Origin: Ferrimonas sp. YFM
Lineage (GTDB): Bacteria; Pseudomonadota; Gammaproteobacteria; Enterobacterales; Shewanellaceae
DNA: 64,000 nucleotides
Reading direction: 5' to 3'
Assembly: GCF_030296015.1 (NCBI RefSeq)
Contig: NZ_AP027368.1
Location: 186,001 to 250,000 of the forward strand
Below are positions 19,467 to 28,995 of this stretch, in pieces; position 1 is the first letter of the stretch; the number at the start of each line of letters is the position of its first letter. Below the pieces are notes generated by a model. It searched no databases and was not told where the DNA came from. It saw nothing but the letters and a program-made list of their open reading frames with translations. The position numbers and the translations under genes are program-made.

Positions 19467-20327
19467 TCAGTGGCTCTGCGGGGAGCTGGCGGAGGAGCCG
19501 GCCCACAGGGCTTCCATGTCGATGCGGTCGAAGCGGTAACCGGCGCCGCAGTAGTCACAGTTGATGGCGATCTGGCCCTGTTCCTCCAGGACGCTCTCCA
19601 ACTCCTCCTTGGGCAGGGTAGAGAGGGCGGACAGGCTACGCTCGCGGGAGCAACCGCACTTGAAGCTGACCTCGGCAGGGTCGAACAGGCGTACCTCTTC
19701 CTGGTGATAGAGGCGATGCAGCACCTCTTCTGCGTCCAGGGAGAACAGCTCTTCGGCCTTGATGGTGTCGGTCAGAGATTCCAGATGCTCGAACTCCACC
19801 TCCTGCTCCTTGGCACTCTCGGGCAGGATCTGCAGCAGCATGCCGGCGGCGTGCTGATTGTCGGCGTGCAGCCACAGGCGGGTCTTCAGCTGTTCGGACT
19901 GGGCAAAGTATTGCTCCAGGCAACTTGCCAGGTTGTCCTGATCCAGGGCGACAATGCCCTGATAGCGCTCGCCCTTATCCGGGGTGATGGTGATCACCAG
20001 GTGTCCCTGGCCCACCAGCTGCTTCAGATCCCCTTCGGGCGTGCCTTCCCAGCGGGCGATGCCGCGCAGCTGTTGATTGTGGTTGCCGTTGATGGCCACC
20101 AGGCTGATGGGGCCGGTGCCCTGCAACTGAACGGCGATCTCGCCCTCAAACTTGAGGATGGCGGTCAGCAAAGAGGTGGCGGCCAGGGTCTCGCCCAGCA
20201 GGCGGGCGACCGCTTCGGGATACTCTTTGCCCGCCAGCATCTGCTGGTAGCTTTGTTCCAGTTGCACGATTTCGCCGCGCACATCGGCTTGGTCAAACAG
20301 GTATCGGTATAACTTGTCTTGGCTCAT
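19467..20327 (-). CDS. hslO: Redox-regulated chaperone Hsp33
   Basis: 286 residues. The C-terminal redox switch is intact: Cys224-Gly-Cys226 (KCGCSRER) and Cys257-Asp-Tyr-Cys260 bind zinc when reduced and form disulfides under oxidative stress, turning on the holdase. N-terminal chaperone domain has the usual [22 protein letters not shown]. Lies 14 bp after hslR; the two form the hslRO operon. Confidence 0.95.
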   Translation of the reverse strand: MSQDKLYRYLFDQADVRGEIVQLEQSYQQMLAGKEYPEAVARLLGETLAATSLLTAILKFEGEIAVQLQGTGPISLVAINGNHNQQLRGIARWEGTPEGDLKQLVGQGHLVITITPDKGERYQGIVALDQDNLASCLEQYFAQSEQLKTRLWLHADNQHAAGMLLQILPESAKEQEVEFEHLESLTDTIKAEELFSLDAEEVLHRLYHQEEVRLFDPAEVSFKCGCSRERSLSALSTLPKEELESVLEEQGQIAINCDYCGAGYRFDRIDMEALWAGSSASSPQSH

Positions 20328-20341
20328 GATGGTCTCTTTGC

Positions 20342-20746
20342 TTACTGCTGCTTCAGCTTCATGATCTGGCGGCGTTGTTTCTTGTCCGGCCGTGAGGAGG
20401 TGAGGGGTTGGCCCGCAGCCTCGAGTCTCCGTGATGTGGAGGCGGCTTCCCGTTTTTTCAAGCTCTCTTCTGTTTCCTGATACATCTCTTGCGCCAGAGG
20501 GGCGGAGAGGCGCTTCTCGGACAGACCTTGAATCACTATCTCTCGCTCATCATTGCCCTGCCACAGGGTGATGGTGCCGCCAACGGATATGAGTCGGCTT
20601 GGCTTGCATCTCTGGCCGTTATAGTGGACCTTACCGCCGCTGACCATCTCCTGGGCCATAGGCCGGGTCTTGTAGAACCTTGCTGCCCACAACCACTTAT
20701 CGATGCGGACTGAGGTCAATTCGGTATGCGATTGTTTTTTGGCCAT
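20342..20746 (-). CDS. hslR: Ribosome-associated heat shock protein Hsp15 (S4 domain)
   Basis: 134 residues with an N-terminal S4 RNA-binding domain ([32 protein letters not shown]) and a basic C-terminal tail ([18 protein letters not shown]). Hsp15 binds free 50S subunits carrying nascent chains and helps rescue them after heat shock. First gene of the hslR-hslO pair. Confidence 0.94.
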   Translation of the reverse strand: MAKKQSHTELTSVRIDKWLWAARFYKTRPMAQEMVSGGKVHYNGQRCKPSRLISVGGTITLWQGNDEREIVIQGLSEKRLSAPLAQEMYQETEESLKKREAASTSRRLEAAGQPLTSSRPDKKQRRQIMKLKQQ

Positions 20747-20999
20747 GATTCGATGTTCTACTATCTAAAGCGAGAGGTCGCGCGGACTATGAAGATCAAA
20801 AACTGGGGGAGCCTCACAGCGTGATGGGGCTGCCAAGGGTAGCATAACTAGCCAAAATTGACCATGACAGCCAGGCTGCCACCAAGTATGGTTAAGGGTT
20901 GTTGCGCCCTTGGTGGTGGGTTAGCATGAACTTTACGAATTTTTTTATTATTTCTAACTCGATACGCTGCCGGCACTAAGAGTAAAGAGCACTGAATTT

Positions 21000-21926
21000 A
21001 TGGATTATCTGCAGCAGGGACTCAATGGCCTTGCCAAACTGCCTCAAGCGGCCATCGCTCGCGTCCTGACTGCCCTGTTGGCGGTTTACGCCATCTATCT
21101 TGCGTCGCAGCTGACCTGGATGATGGTGCCCAAAGAGAGCGGCCCCCAGCAGGCCTGGCGCCCCCAATCCCAGCAGGGGACCCAGACTCAGGGAAGGGAT
21201 ATGGGCCCGGTTCAGTCGCTGAACCTGTTTGGTAAGGCGGAAAAAGCCCAGGCCACCAAGAAGCCTGTGGTGGAAACCAATCTGATCACCGACGCCCCCA
21301 AGACCACCCTGAGAATCCTGCTGACCGGCCTAGTGGCCAGTTCAGAGCAGGAGCGGGGCATCGCCATCATCGAGAGCGCTGGCAGCCAGGAAACCTATGG
21401 CATCGGCGATAAGATCAAAGGCACCTCTGCCAGCCTGCATGAGGTTTACGCGGACAGGGCGATCATCGTCAATCGCGGCCGTTACGAAACTGTGATGCTG
21501 GATGGAATTGAGTACAGCAAAACCATCACCGATGAAACGAAACGGTTAAAGCAGACTCCAACAGAACCACAACAACAGGATCTGCGGGAAAACCAGGCCG
21601 TTTCTCGTCAGCTGGATGAGGCTCGCAGTGCACTGCTGAGCGATCCGGGCAAACTGACCGATTACCTCTCTATCAGTCCAGTGAAATCCCAGGAGGGGGG
21701 ACTGAAGGGATATCGACTGAACCCAGGCAAAGACCGGGCTCTGTTTACCCAAGCCGGGCTCAAGGCCGGCGATCTCGCAGTGGCCATCAATGGCTACGAC
21801 CTGACCCAGATGTCCGAGGCGATGCAGGTGCTCGCCGAGTTGCCGGAACTGACCGAGATGTCGGTGATGGTGGAGAGGGAAGGTCAACTTACGGAAATCA
21901 TGTTTAGCCTGCCAAACCAAAACTGA
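21000..21926 (+). CDS. gspC: Type II secretion system inner-membrane protein GspC
   Basis: 308 residues. Short cytoplasmic N-terminus, one membrane helix (about 20-40), HR domain (LNLFGKAEK ... LTGLVASSEQERGIAIIES ... YGIGDKI) and C-terminal PDZ domain (about 215-305, LNPGKDRALFTQAGLKAGDLAVAINGYDLTQMSEA). It links the inner-membrane platform to the secretin and helps select substrates. First gene of gspC-N. The 250 bp upstream is non-coding and should carry the operon promoter; I cannot name its -35/-10 with confidence. Confidence 0.95.
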   Translation: MDYLQQGLNGLAKLPQAAIARVLTALLAVYAIYLASQLTWMMVPKESGPQQAWRPQSQQGTQTQGRDMGPVQSLNLFGKAEKAQATKKPVVETNLITDAPKTTLRILLTGLVASSEQERGIAIIESAGSQETYGIGDKIKGTSASLHEVYADRAIIVNRGRYETVMLDGIEYSKTITDETKRLKQTPTEPQQQDLRENQAVSRQLDEARSALLSDPGKLTDYLSISPVKSQEGGLKGYRLNPGKDRALFTQAGLKAGDLAVAINGYDLTQMSEAMQVLAELPELTEMSVMVEREGQLTEIMFSLPNQN

Positions 21927-21946
21927 TCATGGCTATGGGGATGAGA

Positions 21947-24094
21947 ATGAAGACACAAACACGCCGGATGCCCTGGATTCGCAACCGGATTGCCGCTGGC
22001 CTGATTGCCGGAGCGTCTGTACTGGCCATGGGCATGCCAGCCATGGCCGCCCAGTACGCCGCCAACTTCAAGGGCACCGACATCCAGGAGTTTATCAACA
22101 TCGTTGGTAAGAACCTGCAGAAGACCATCATCGTCGACCCCACGGTGCGGGGGAAGATCAACGTCCGCAGCTATGACCTGCTCAACGACGATCAGTACTA
22201 CCAGTTCTTCCTGTCGGTGCTGGAGGTGTATGGCTACGCCGTGGTGGAGATGGATGGCAATATCATCAAGGTGATCAAGGGCAAAGACGCCAAGAACGCC
22301 AATATCCGGGTGGCCGATGAAAATCAGCCCGGCGGCGGTGACGAGATGGTCACCCGCATCGTTCCCCTGTACAACGTCGAGGCCAAGCAGTTGGCGCCTC
22401 TGCTGCGTCAGCTCAACGACAACAGCGACGGCGGCAACGTGGTGAACTACGACCCCTCCAACGTGCTGATGATCACCGGCCGCGCGGCGACGGTGAACAA
22501 GCTGGTGGAGATCGTCAAACGGGTCGACCTCCAGGGGGACACCAAGGTTCAGGTGGTGAAGCTGCAATACGCGTCCGCCGCCGAAATGGTGCGCATCATC
22601 GATGCCCTATATCGCAGTGGTGCCCAGCAGTCTACCGCTGCTGGCTCCGTGCCCAAGGTGGTGGCGGACGAGCGCACCAACTCCGTGGTGATCTCCGGTG
22701 ACGAGAAGGCCCGTAAGCGGGCGGTGCAGCTGGTGCACTCTCTGGACCAGGATATGCGCAACTCCGGCAACACCCGGGTGTTCTATCTCAAGTATGCCCA
22801 GGCCGAGGAGCTGCAGGAGGTGCTGTCCGGCTTCGCCGAAAGCCTGGAGCAGGCGGAAGACGCCGCCAAGGGCAACACCCGAGGCAAGTCGGGGCAGGGG
22901 ATCACCATCATGGCCCACGCCGACTCCAATGCCCTGGTGATCAACGCCAAACCGGACCAGATGCAGGAGATCGAAAGCGTCATCCGTCAGCTGGATATCC
23001 GCCGTGCCCAGGTGTTGGTGGAAGCGGTGATCGTCGAGATCGCCGAAGGCGACGACATCAGCTTCGGCGTGCAGATGTACCATGAGTCCGGCGCCCTGAC
23101 CCAGTTCAACAACGGTACTGGCGTGACCATTGGTGAGATCGCCGCCGGTCTGTGGGATGCCCGCGAGACTGAAGGTAGCGTGGTTATCGATGCCAATGGC
23201 AACAGAACCGAAAACCCGGATACCCCCGGAGACATCTCCACCCTGGCCAGTGCCCTGGCCAAGATTAACGGCATGGCCTGGGGCGCCCAGATTGGCGACT
23301 TCGGTGCCCTGGTGCAGGCGGTGGCGTCCGACTCCAACTCCAACGTGCTGGCCACCCCAAGCATCACCACCCTGGACAACCAGGAAGCCAGCTTCATCGT
23401 CGGTGACGAGGTGCCGGTGATCACCGGCTCCGCCGCCAGCTCCGGCAACGACAACCCTTTCCAGACCGTGGAGCGTAAAGAGGTGGGCATCAAGCTGACC
23501 GTCAAGCCCCAGATCAACGAAGGGGACGCGGTGCAGATGGAGATTGTTCAGGAGACCTCCAACGTTAACGGCCGCACCTCGGTGGACGTGACCTTCGGCA
23601 AGCGTGAGCTCAAGACCACGGTGCTGGCCGACTCTGGCGAAACCATAGTATTGGGCGGCCTGCTCAACGAGGACGTTCAGGAGAGTGTTTCCAAGGTTCC
23701 TCTGCTGGGGGACATCCCCTACCTGGGGGCGCTGTTTACCTCCACCTCCTCCAAGAAGACCAAGCGTAACCTGATGATCTTCATCAAGCCCACCATCATC
23801 CGTGATGGGGTGACCATGAACGGTCTGTCCGGTCGCAAGTACAACTACATCCGCGCCGCCCAGCTGGCCCAGGATGAAGAGGGTGTGGCGCTGATGCCCA
23901 ACACCTCGGTGCCGGTTCTGCCTGAGTGGGTTCAGCCCAACAACCTGACTCCGGAAGCCCTGGAGATTCTGGAGAACTACCAGAAGGGCAACGACATGCA
24001 GACCCCCATCCGCGATGATTCCAGCTGGATGAACGACCAGATGGATCGTCTCAAGAAGGATAAGACCAACGGCATTCCGCCGGTGGAGGAGTAA
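21947..24094 (+). CDS. gspD: Type II secretion outer-membrane secretin GspD
   Basis: About 715 residues from ATG 21947, chosen because GGGGA lies just upstream; in-frame ATGs at 21929, 21935 and 21941 are alternatives. Signal peptide ends ...MPAMAAQ. N0 domain (YAANFKGTDIQEFINIVGKNLQKTIIVDPTVRGKINVRS), N1-N3 repeats, then the secretin domain (VGDEVPVITGS ... ERKEVGIKLTVKPQIN ... VPLLGDIPYLGALFTS) and a C-terminal S-domain-like region. It forms the 15-mer outer-membrane channel. Starts 20 bp after the gspC stop. Confidence 0.96.
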   Translation: MKTQTRRMPWIRNRIAAGLIAGASVLAMGMPAMAAQYAANFKGTDIQEFINIVGKNLQKTIIVDPTVRGKINVRSYDLLNDDQYYQFFLSVLEVYGYAVVEMDGNIIKVIKGKDAKNANIRVADENQPGGGDEMVTRIVPLYNVEAKQLAPLLRQLNDNSDGGNVVNYDPSNVLMITGRAATVNKLVEIVKRVDLQGDTKVQVVKLQYASAAEMVRIIDALYRSGAQQSTAAGSVPKVVADERTNSVVISGDEKARKRAVQLVHSLDQDMRNSGNTRVFYLKYAQAEELQEVLSGFAESLEQAEDAAKGNTRGKSGQGITIMAHADSNALVINAKPDQMQEIESVIRQLDIRRAQVLVEAVIVEIAEGDDISFGVQMYHESGALTQFNNGTGVTIGEIAAGLWDARETEGSVVIDANGNRTENPDTPGDISTLASALAKINGMAWGAQIGDFGALVQAVASDSNSNVLATPSITTLDNQEASFIVGDEVPVITGSAASSGNDNPFQTVERKEVGIKLTVKPQINEGDAVQMEIVQETSNVNGRTSVDVTFGKRELKTTVLADSGETIVLGGLLNEDVQESVSKVPLLGDIPYLGALFTSTSSKKTKRNLMIFIKPTIIRDGVTMNGLSGRKYNYIRAAQLAQDEEGVALMPNTSVPVLPEWVQPNNLTPEALEILENYQKGNDMQTPIRDDSSWMNDQMDRLKKDKTNGIPPVEE

Positions 24095-24097
24095 TCC

Positions 24098-25645
24098 ATG
24101 GCCGAAGTGACTCACACCGAGGCTCTGGAGCAGGCCGCCCAGGAAGCGGACCTGGAGGCGATGGAGGAGGGGCATCAGGGCCTTGAACATCGCCTGCCCT
24201 TCGCCTTTGCCCGGCGTTTCAGCCTGGTTTTGAGCGAAACTGATACTGGCGAGCTGGTGCTCAGCTACGGCCCCAACTGCCCGCCCAAGGCACTGCTGGA
24301 AGCCCGCCGCCTGGCCGGCGGCCAGGTGAGCCTGCAGCCTTTGGACCAGAGCGCCTTCGACCTGAAACTGACCGAGGTGTATCAGCAGGACAGCTCCGAG
24401 GCTCAGCAGCTGATGGAGGACATCGGCAAGGATGATGACCTGACCTCTCTGGCGGATGAGCTGCCGGAGACCGAAGATCTGCTGGACGCCGAAGATGACG
24501 CCCCCATCATTCGCCTGATCAACGCCCTGTTGTCCGAGGCGATCAAGGTGGGCGCCTCCGATATTCACGTGGAGACCTACGAGCGTGAGCTGGTGGTGCG
24601 TTTCCGGGTGGACGGGGTACTGCGTGAAGTGCTCAAGCAACAACGTAAGATCAGCTCCCTGCTGGTGTCCCGAATCAAGGTAATGGCCCGCCTGGATATT
24701 GCCGAGAAGCGAGTCCCCCAGGATGGCCGTATCTCCCTGCGCATCGGCGGCCGCGCCGTGGATGTGCGGGTGTCCACCATGCCAGGCTCCCGCGGTGAGC
24801 GGGTGGTGCTGCGTCTGCTGGATAAGAACCAGGCGATGCTCAACCTGCGTCAGCTGGGGATGAGCGCCTCCATCCGAAAGGAGTTCGATGCCCTGATCCG
24901 CAAGCCTCACGGTATCTTGCTGGTGACCGGCCCGACGGGTTCGGGTAAATCCACCACCCTGTACGCCGGCCTGACTGAGATCAACAGCCGGGATCGCAAT
25001 ATCCTCACCGTTGAAGATCCCATCGAATATGAGATTGAAGGCATAGGCCAGACCCAGGTCAACACCAAGGTGGACATGACCTTTGCCCGTGGCCTGCGCG
25101 CCATCCTGCGTCAGGATCCCGACGTGGTGATGGTGGGTGAGATTCGAGATCTGGAGACAGGCTCCATTGCGGTTCAGGCCTCTCTTACCGGTCACCTGGT
25201 GCTTTCTACCCTGCACACCAACACCGCAGCCGGTGCCATCACCCGACTGCAGGACATGGGGGTGGAACCCTTCCTGGTGTCTTCCTCCCTGCTTGGGGTG
25301 TTGGCCCAACGCCTGGTGCGAACCCTGTGTGATGAGTGCAAGATCCCTCATCAGACCGATGCCCGCGAGATGGAGCTGCTGGGCCTGGCCCAGCCGGCGA
25401 CCATCTACCGCGCCTGTGGGTGTGACGCCTGTAACCAGAGTGGTTACCGTGGTCGAACCGGCATTCATGAGCTGCTGGTGGTGGACGATCAGATCCGTGA
25501 ACTGATCCACGGCGGCAGGGGCGAGCTGGCCATTGAGAAGTATGTGCGCCAACACGTGCCCTCCATTCGAGCCGATGGTTGTGGCAAGGTTCTGGAAGGT
25601 CGCACCACCCTGGAGGAAGTGCTCCGGGTGACCCGGGAGGAGTAA
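24098..25645 (+). CDS. gspE: Type II secretion ATPase GspE
   Basis: 515 residues. N-terminal GspL-binding domain, Walker [11 protein letters not shown] (about 278-287), Asp box and Walker B ([11 protein letters not shown]), His box (LSTLHTNTA), and the tetracysteine zinc element CDEC ... CGCDAC (about 411-445). The hexameric cytoplasmic ATPase drives pseudopilus assembly. Starts 3 bp after gspD and ends 3 bp before gspF. Confidence 0.96.
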   Translation: MAEVTHTEALEQAAQEADLEAMEEGHQGLEHRLPFAFARRFSLVLSETDTGELVLSYGPNCPPKALLEARRLAGGQVSLQPLDQSAFDLKLTEVYQQDSSEAQQLMEDIGKDDDLTSLADELPETEDLLDAEDDAPIIRLINALLSEAIKVGASDIHVETYERELVVRFRVDGVLREVLKQQRKISSLLVSRIKVMARLDIAEKRVPQDGRISLRIGGRAVDVRVSTMPGSRGERVVLRLLDKNQAMLNLRQLGMSASIRKEFDALIRKPHGILLVTGPTGSGKSTTLYAGLTEINSRDRNILTVEDPIEYEIEGIGQTQVNTKVDMTFARGLRAILRQDPDVVMVGEIRDLETGSIAVQASLTGHLVLSTLHTNTAAGAITRLQDMGVEPFLVSSSLLGVLAQRLVRTLCDECKIPHQTDAREMELLGLAQPATIYRACGCDACNQSGYRGRTGIHELLVVDDQIRELIHGGRGELAIEKYVRQHVPSIRADGCGKVLEGRTTLEEVLRVTREE

Positions 25646-25648
25646 TCC

Positions 25649-26872
25649 ATGGCGGCCTTCGAATACAAAGCGCTCAACAACAAGGGGCGTCAGGTCAAGG
25701 GAGTGATCGAAGCGGACACTCCCCGCCAGGCCCGCAGCCTGCTTCGGGAGAAGCAACTGGTGCCCCTGGATCTCCAGGAGGCGGCGGCCCAGGAGAAGCG
25801 CAGCGACAGCCAGGGGCTCTCCCTGTCTCTGTTTAAACCCAGAATCTCCACCACAGAGCTGGCGCTGCTGACCCGTCAGCTAGCGACTCTGGTGGCCGGT
25901 GGCCTGCCCATCGAAGAAGCCCTCAAGGCGGTGGCGGAGCAGAGCGAGAAGCCCCGCACCAAGGGGATGGTGATGGCGGTGCGCTCCAAGGTGGTGGAGG
26001 GCTACTCCCTGGCCGAGTCCATGAAGGAGTTTCCCCACATCTTCGATGAGCTCTATGTGGCCATGGTGGCGTCCGGGGAGAAATCCGGTCACCTCGAGGT
26101 GGTGCTGGAACGACTGGCGGATTACAAGGAGCGTCAGCAGGAGCTGAACTCCAAGCTGATCCAGGCGATGGTCTACCCCATCATCCTGACTCTGGTGGCC
26201 ATCGGTGTGGTCTCCTTCCTGCTGGTGGCCGTGGTGCCTCAGGTGGTGGATCAGTTCAGCTCCATGGGTCAGTCTCTGCCCTGGACCACCCAATTTTTGA
26301 TCGACGCGTCGGAATTTTTGCAGGCCTGGGGTCTCTACATTGTAGGGGCTGTGGTCGTATCCCTGGTGCTGTTCAAGCAGGCTCAGCGCAACCGGGACTT
26401 CAAGCTGAAATGGCACAACTCTGTGCTGCACATGCCGGTGATCGGCAAGGTGGCCCGGGGGTTGAACACCGCCCGTTTCGCCCGCACCCTGAGTACCCTC
26501 TCCTCCTCCGGGGTTCCCCTGCTGGAGGCGATGGGGATCGCCTCGGACGTGCTGCTGAACCTGCGGGTGCGGGATGCGGTGGCGGAAGCCACCACCAAGG
26601 TGCGTGAGGGCGCCAGCTTGCGGGCGTCGTTGCAGCATACCGGCCTGTTCCCGCCGATGATGTTGCACATGATCGCCTCAGGTGAAAAGTCCGGTGAGCT
26701 GGACAGCATGCTGTCTCGGGCGGCGGACAACCAGGACCGGGAGTTTGAGACTCTGGTCAGCGTGGCCATGGCGGTGCTTCAGCCGCTGATCGTGGTGACC
26801 ATGGCCGGCGTGGTGCTCTTTATTGTTGTGGCCATCATGCAGCCCATGATGGCAATGAATACCTTTATCTGA
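25649..26872 (+). CDS. gspF: Type II secretion inner-membrane platform protein GspF
   Basis: 407 residues. Two homologous GspF cytoplasmic domains (LLTRQLATLVAGGLPIEEAL... and FARTLSTLSSSGVPLLEAM...) and three membrane segments (about 170-195, 225-245, 375-400). It is the core membrane platform that interacts with GspE and GspL. Confidence 0.96.
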   Translation: MAAFEYKALNNKGRQVKGVIEADTPRQARSLLREKQLVPLDLQEAAAQEKRSDSQGLSLSLFKPRISTTELALLTRQLATLVAGGLPIEEALKAVAEQSEKPRTKGMVMAVRSKVVEGYSLAESMKEFPHIFDELYVAMVASGEKSGHLEVVLERLADYKERQQELNSKLIQAMVYPIILTLVAIGVVSFLLVAVVPQVVDQFSSMGQSLPWTTQFLIDASEFLQAWGLYIVGAVVVSLVLFKQAQRNRDFKLKWHNSVLHMPVIGKVARGLNTARFARTLSTLSSSGVPLLEAMGIASDVLLNLRVRDAVAEATTKVREGASLRASLQHTGLFPPMMLHMIASGEKSGELDSMLSRAADNQDREFETLVSVAMAVLQPLIVVTMAGVVLFIVVAIMQPMMAMNTFI

Positions 26873-26893
26873 TAACGCCTTTTGAGGTTAGAC

Positions 26894-27331
26894 ATGAGTA
26901 AAAAACATAACCGCCAGCGCGGCTTTACCCTGTTGGAAGTGATGGTGGTACTGGTGATCATCGGCATTATGGCCTCCCTGATCGCCCCCAACCTGATGGG
27001 CTCCAAAGACAAGGCGGATATCCAGAAAGCGGTGGCGGACATCGTGACTCTGGAAGGCGCCATGGACATGTATCGTCTGGACAACAACATCTACCCCACC
27101 ACAGAGCAGGGGGTGACTGCCCTGGTGAACCGTCCCAACTACTCCCCCGAGCCTCGCAACTACCGCGAAGGTGGCTACATCAAGCGTCTGCCTAAGGATC
27201 CCTGGGGCAACGACTATGTGCTGCTGAGCCCGGGCGAAAAGGGTCGTTACGACCTCTGCTCTTCCGGTCCCGATTTCCAGTTGGGCACCGATGACGACAT
27301 CTGTAACTGGAACCTGACGGAATACCAGTAA
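26894..27331 (+). CDS. gspG: Major pseudopilin GspG
   Basis: 145 residues from the ATG at 26894. Prepilin peptidase site RQRG/FTLLEVMVVLVIIGIMASLIAP with Phe+1 and Glu+5, followed by the conserved calcium-loop region (YPTTEQGVTALV ... DPWGNDYVLLSPG...YDLCSSGPDFQLGTDDDI). Builds the periplasmic pseudopilus. Confidence 0.97.
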   Translation: MSKKHNRQRGFTLLEVMVVLVIIGIMASLIAPNLMGSKDKADIQKAVADIVTLEGAMDMYRLDNNIYPTTEQGVTALVNRPNYSPEPRNYREGGYIKRLPKDPWGNDYVLLSPGEKGRYDLCSSGPDFQLGTDDDICNWNLTEYQ

Positions 27332-27915
27332 TGATGGAAGGGGCGCGGCGCCAGGCGGGGTTTACCCTGCTGGAGATCATGCTGGTGCTGTTGCTTATCG
27401 GGGTGGCGGCGATGTCGGTCACCCTGACGGTGGGGGGAGACCCCCGCCAGGAGGCCCTGGATAAGGCGGCCAATGAGTTCGCCGCCGTGGTGTCCATGGC
27501 CCTGGAGGAGTCGGTGATCTCCGGCCAGGAGCTGGGACTGGTGGTGGAGGAAGACCACTACCTGTTTACCCGATTCAATCTGGACAAGAACGACTGGGAG
27601 CTGCTGGTGGGGGACCGTCTCTACCGGGAGCGCCGTATGCCCGAGGATGTGGTCCTGAGTCTGTCGGTGGAGGGGATGCCCCTGACGCAGTCAGACGAAG
27701 AGGATGAGAGCGAATTTGGATTGGATCGCTCCCTGTTTGAGAAGAGTGACGAGGAGAAGCGTAAGACGCCGGAACCTCAGCTGATCTTGCTTCCCTCCGG
27801 GGAGATCACCCCCTTTACCCTGCAGTTTCAAGAGGTCAGCGCTCGTCCTACTCTGGTGATTGAGCTGGAGGGCAACGCCATCGGCGACATCCGCCGCACC
27901 GGGGAGGAGTCATGA
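27331..27915 (+). CDS. gspH: Minor pseudopilin GspH
   Basis: 194 residues. Cleavage site RQAG/FTLLEIMLVLLLIGVAAM near the N-terminus and a beta-rich GspH domain. The start overlaps the gspG stop in TAATG (1 bp shared). The C-terminal half has an acidic stretch (SDEEDESEFGLDRSLFEKSDEEK). Confidence 0.92.
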   Translation: MMEGARRQAGFTLLEIMLVLLLIGVAAMSVTLTVGGDPRQEALDKAANEFAAVVSMALEESVISGQELGLVVEEDHYLFTRFNLDKNDWELLVGDRLYRERRMPEDVVLSLSVEGMPLTQSDEEDESEFGLDRSLFEKSDEEKRKTPEPQLILLPSGEITPFTLQFQEVSARPTLVIELEGNAIGDIRRTGEES

Positions 27916-28280
27916 GGCAGCGCGGCTTTACCCTGCTGGAGGTGATGGTGGCCCTGGCGGTGTTTGCCCTGGCGGCGGTGGCTGTGGTCAACAGCGCCGG
28001 CGAACAGCTCAGTGCCGTGCCCATCCTTCGTGAGAAAACCTTCGCGGATTATGTGGCCCACAACCGGCTGGTGGATGCCAGGCTGGAATCCGACTTTCCT
28101 GAGCTGGGCAACAGCAAGAAGGGCCGGGTCGAGCTGGCCGGGCGCGAGTGGCACTGGCGTCAGGAAGTGATCAAAACCAGTGACAACGAATTTCGCGCCA
28201 TCCGGGTCAAGGTGAGCCTGGATGACGATTTTGACAATGTAATCAGTGAGGTAACCACCTATGTGGCCAAACCGGACTAA
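27912..28280 (+). CDS. gspI: Minor pseudopilin GspI
   Basis: 122 residues. Cleavage site RQRG/FTLLEVMVALAVFALAAVAVV. It overlaps gspH by 4 bp (ATGA). Starts the GspI-J-K tip complex of the pseudopilus. Confidence 0.94.
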   Translation: MRQRGFTLLEVMVALAVFALAAVAVVNSAGEQLSAVPILREKTFADYVAHNRLVDARLESDFPELGNSKKGRVELAGREWHWRQEVIKTSDNEFRAIRVKVSLDDDFDNVISEVTTYVAKPD

Positions 28281-28995
28281 GGCGTCTGGCTTTACCTTGC
28301 TGGAGATGATGCTGGCCATGGCGATCTTCGCCTTGCTGGGTGTGGCCACCGCCGCGGTGCTCTCCAACATACTGAACATCAGTGAGACCAGCGAGACTCA
28401 TCATCTGCGCCTGAAGCAGGTGCAACGGGCGATGTCGATGATGGAGCGGGACTTCAGCCAGCTGGTGATGCGGCCGGTACGAGGTGCGGGCAGCAAACCC
28501 AGCGACTCCAACTACCAGTTTGGCGATGGTTGGCTGGATTCAGACGCCGATGGCATCAGCTTTTTCCGCCTGGGTTGGCTGAACCCCAGAGGACAGTTGC
28601 CCAGAGGCAGCCTGCAGCAGGTGGGGTACCGGATACAGAAGAACGAGCTGCAGCGGCTGCACCATATCTACCCGGATCCCGTGGTGGATACCGATCCGGA
28701 GGAGCTGGTGCTGCTGGACAGGGTTTTGGATTTCAAGCTGGCCTTCTATGTGGACGGCAAGTGGCAGACCAAGCTGGAGGGCAGCCCCCTGGCCCGGGCG
28801 GTGTCGGTGAAGCTGGAGCTGGAGGATTTCGGTGAGATCGAACGCCGCTTCCTGTTGCCCGATGGGGTGGGCAGCGCCCAATCGGAATCCGGTGGGGAGA
28901 ATGGTAACGGCGGTGACAATGGCAACGGCGGTGATAATGGCAACGGCGGTGATAATGGTCCCGGTGACGGTTCTTCGGGAGAGGAGGGCAAATGA
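28261..28995 (+). CDS. gspJ: Minor pseudopilin GspJ with Gly/Asn/Asp repeat tail
   Basis: 244 residues, longer than the usual roughly 195-215. Cleavage site KASG/FTLLEMMLAMAIFALLGV. The core ends near residue 205; the last about 35 residues are low complexity, GGENGN-GGDNGN-GGDNGN-GGDNGP, encoded by an 18-bp tandem repeat. Overlaps gspI by 20 bp and gspK by 4 bp. The tail may be a flexible extension at the pseudopilus tip. Confidence 0.93.
   Translation: MWPNRTKASGFTLLEMMLAMAIFALLGVATAAVLSNILNISETSETHHLRLKQVQRAMSMMERDFSQLVMRPVRGAGSKPSDSNYQFGDGWLDSDADGISFFRLGWLNPRGQLPRGSLQQVGYRIQKNELQRLHHIYPDPVVDTDPEELVLLDRVLDFKLAFYVDGKWQTKLEGSPLARAVSVKLELEDFGEIERRFLLPDGVGSAQSESGGENGNGGDNGNGGDNGNGGDNGPGDGSSGEEGK
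28891..28962 (+). repeat. 18-bp tandem repeat, four units, inside gspJ
   Basis: Four consecutive 18-bp units starting at 28891, 28909, 28927 and 28945. The middle two differ at one base; the outer two are more diverged. Each encodes a six-residue Gly-Gly-(Glu/Asp)-Asn-Gly-(Asn/Pro) unit, in frame, so copy number can change without breaking the gene. Confidence 0.9.

Noticed and set aside
20747..20900. Sigma-32 promoter before hslR
   Set aside because: A CCCCAT element is present on the minus strand but there is no matching CTTGAA at the right distance.
22607..25756. A 1049-codon open frame antisense to gspD-gspE-gspF
   Set aside because: Mirror frame of GC-rich codons; His/Gln/Gly-rich product without a family, and it spans three real gsp genes.
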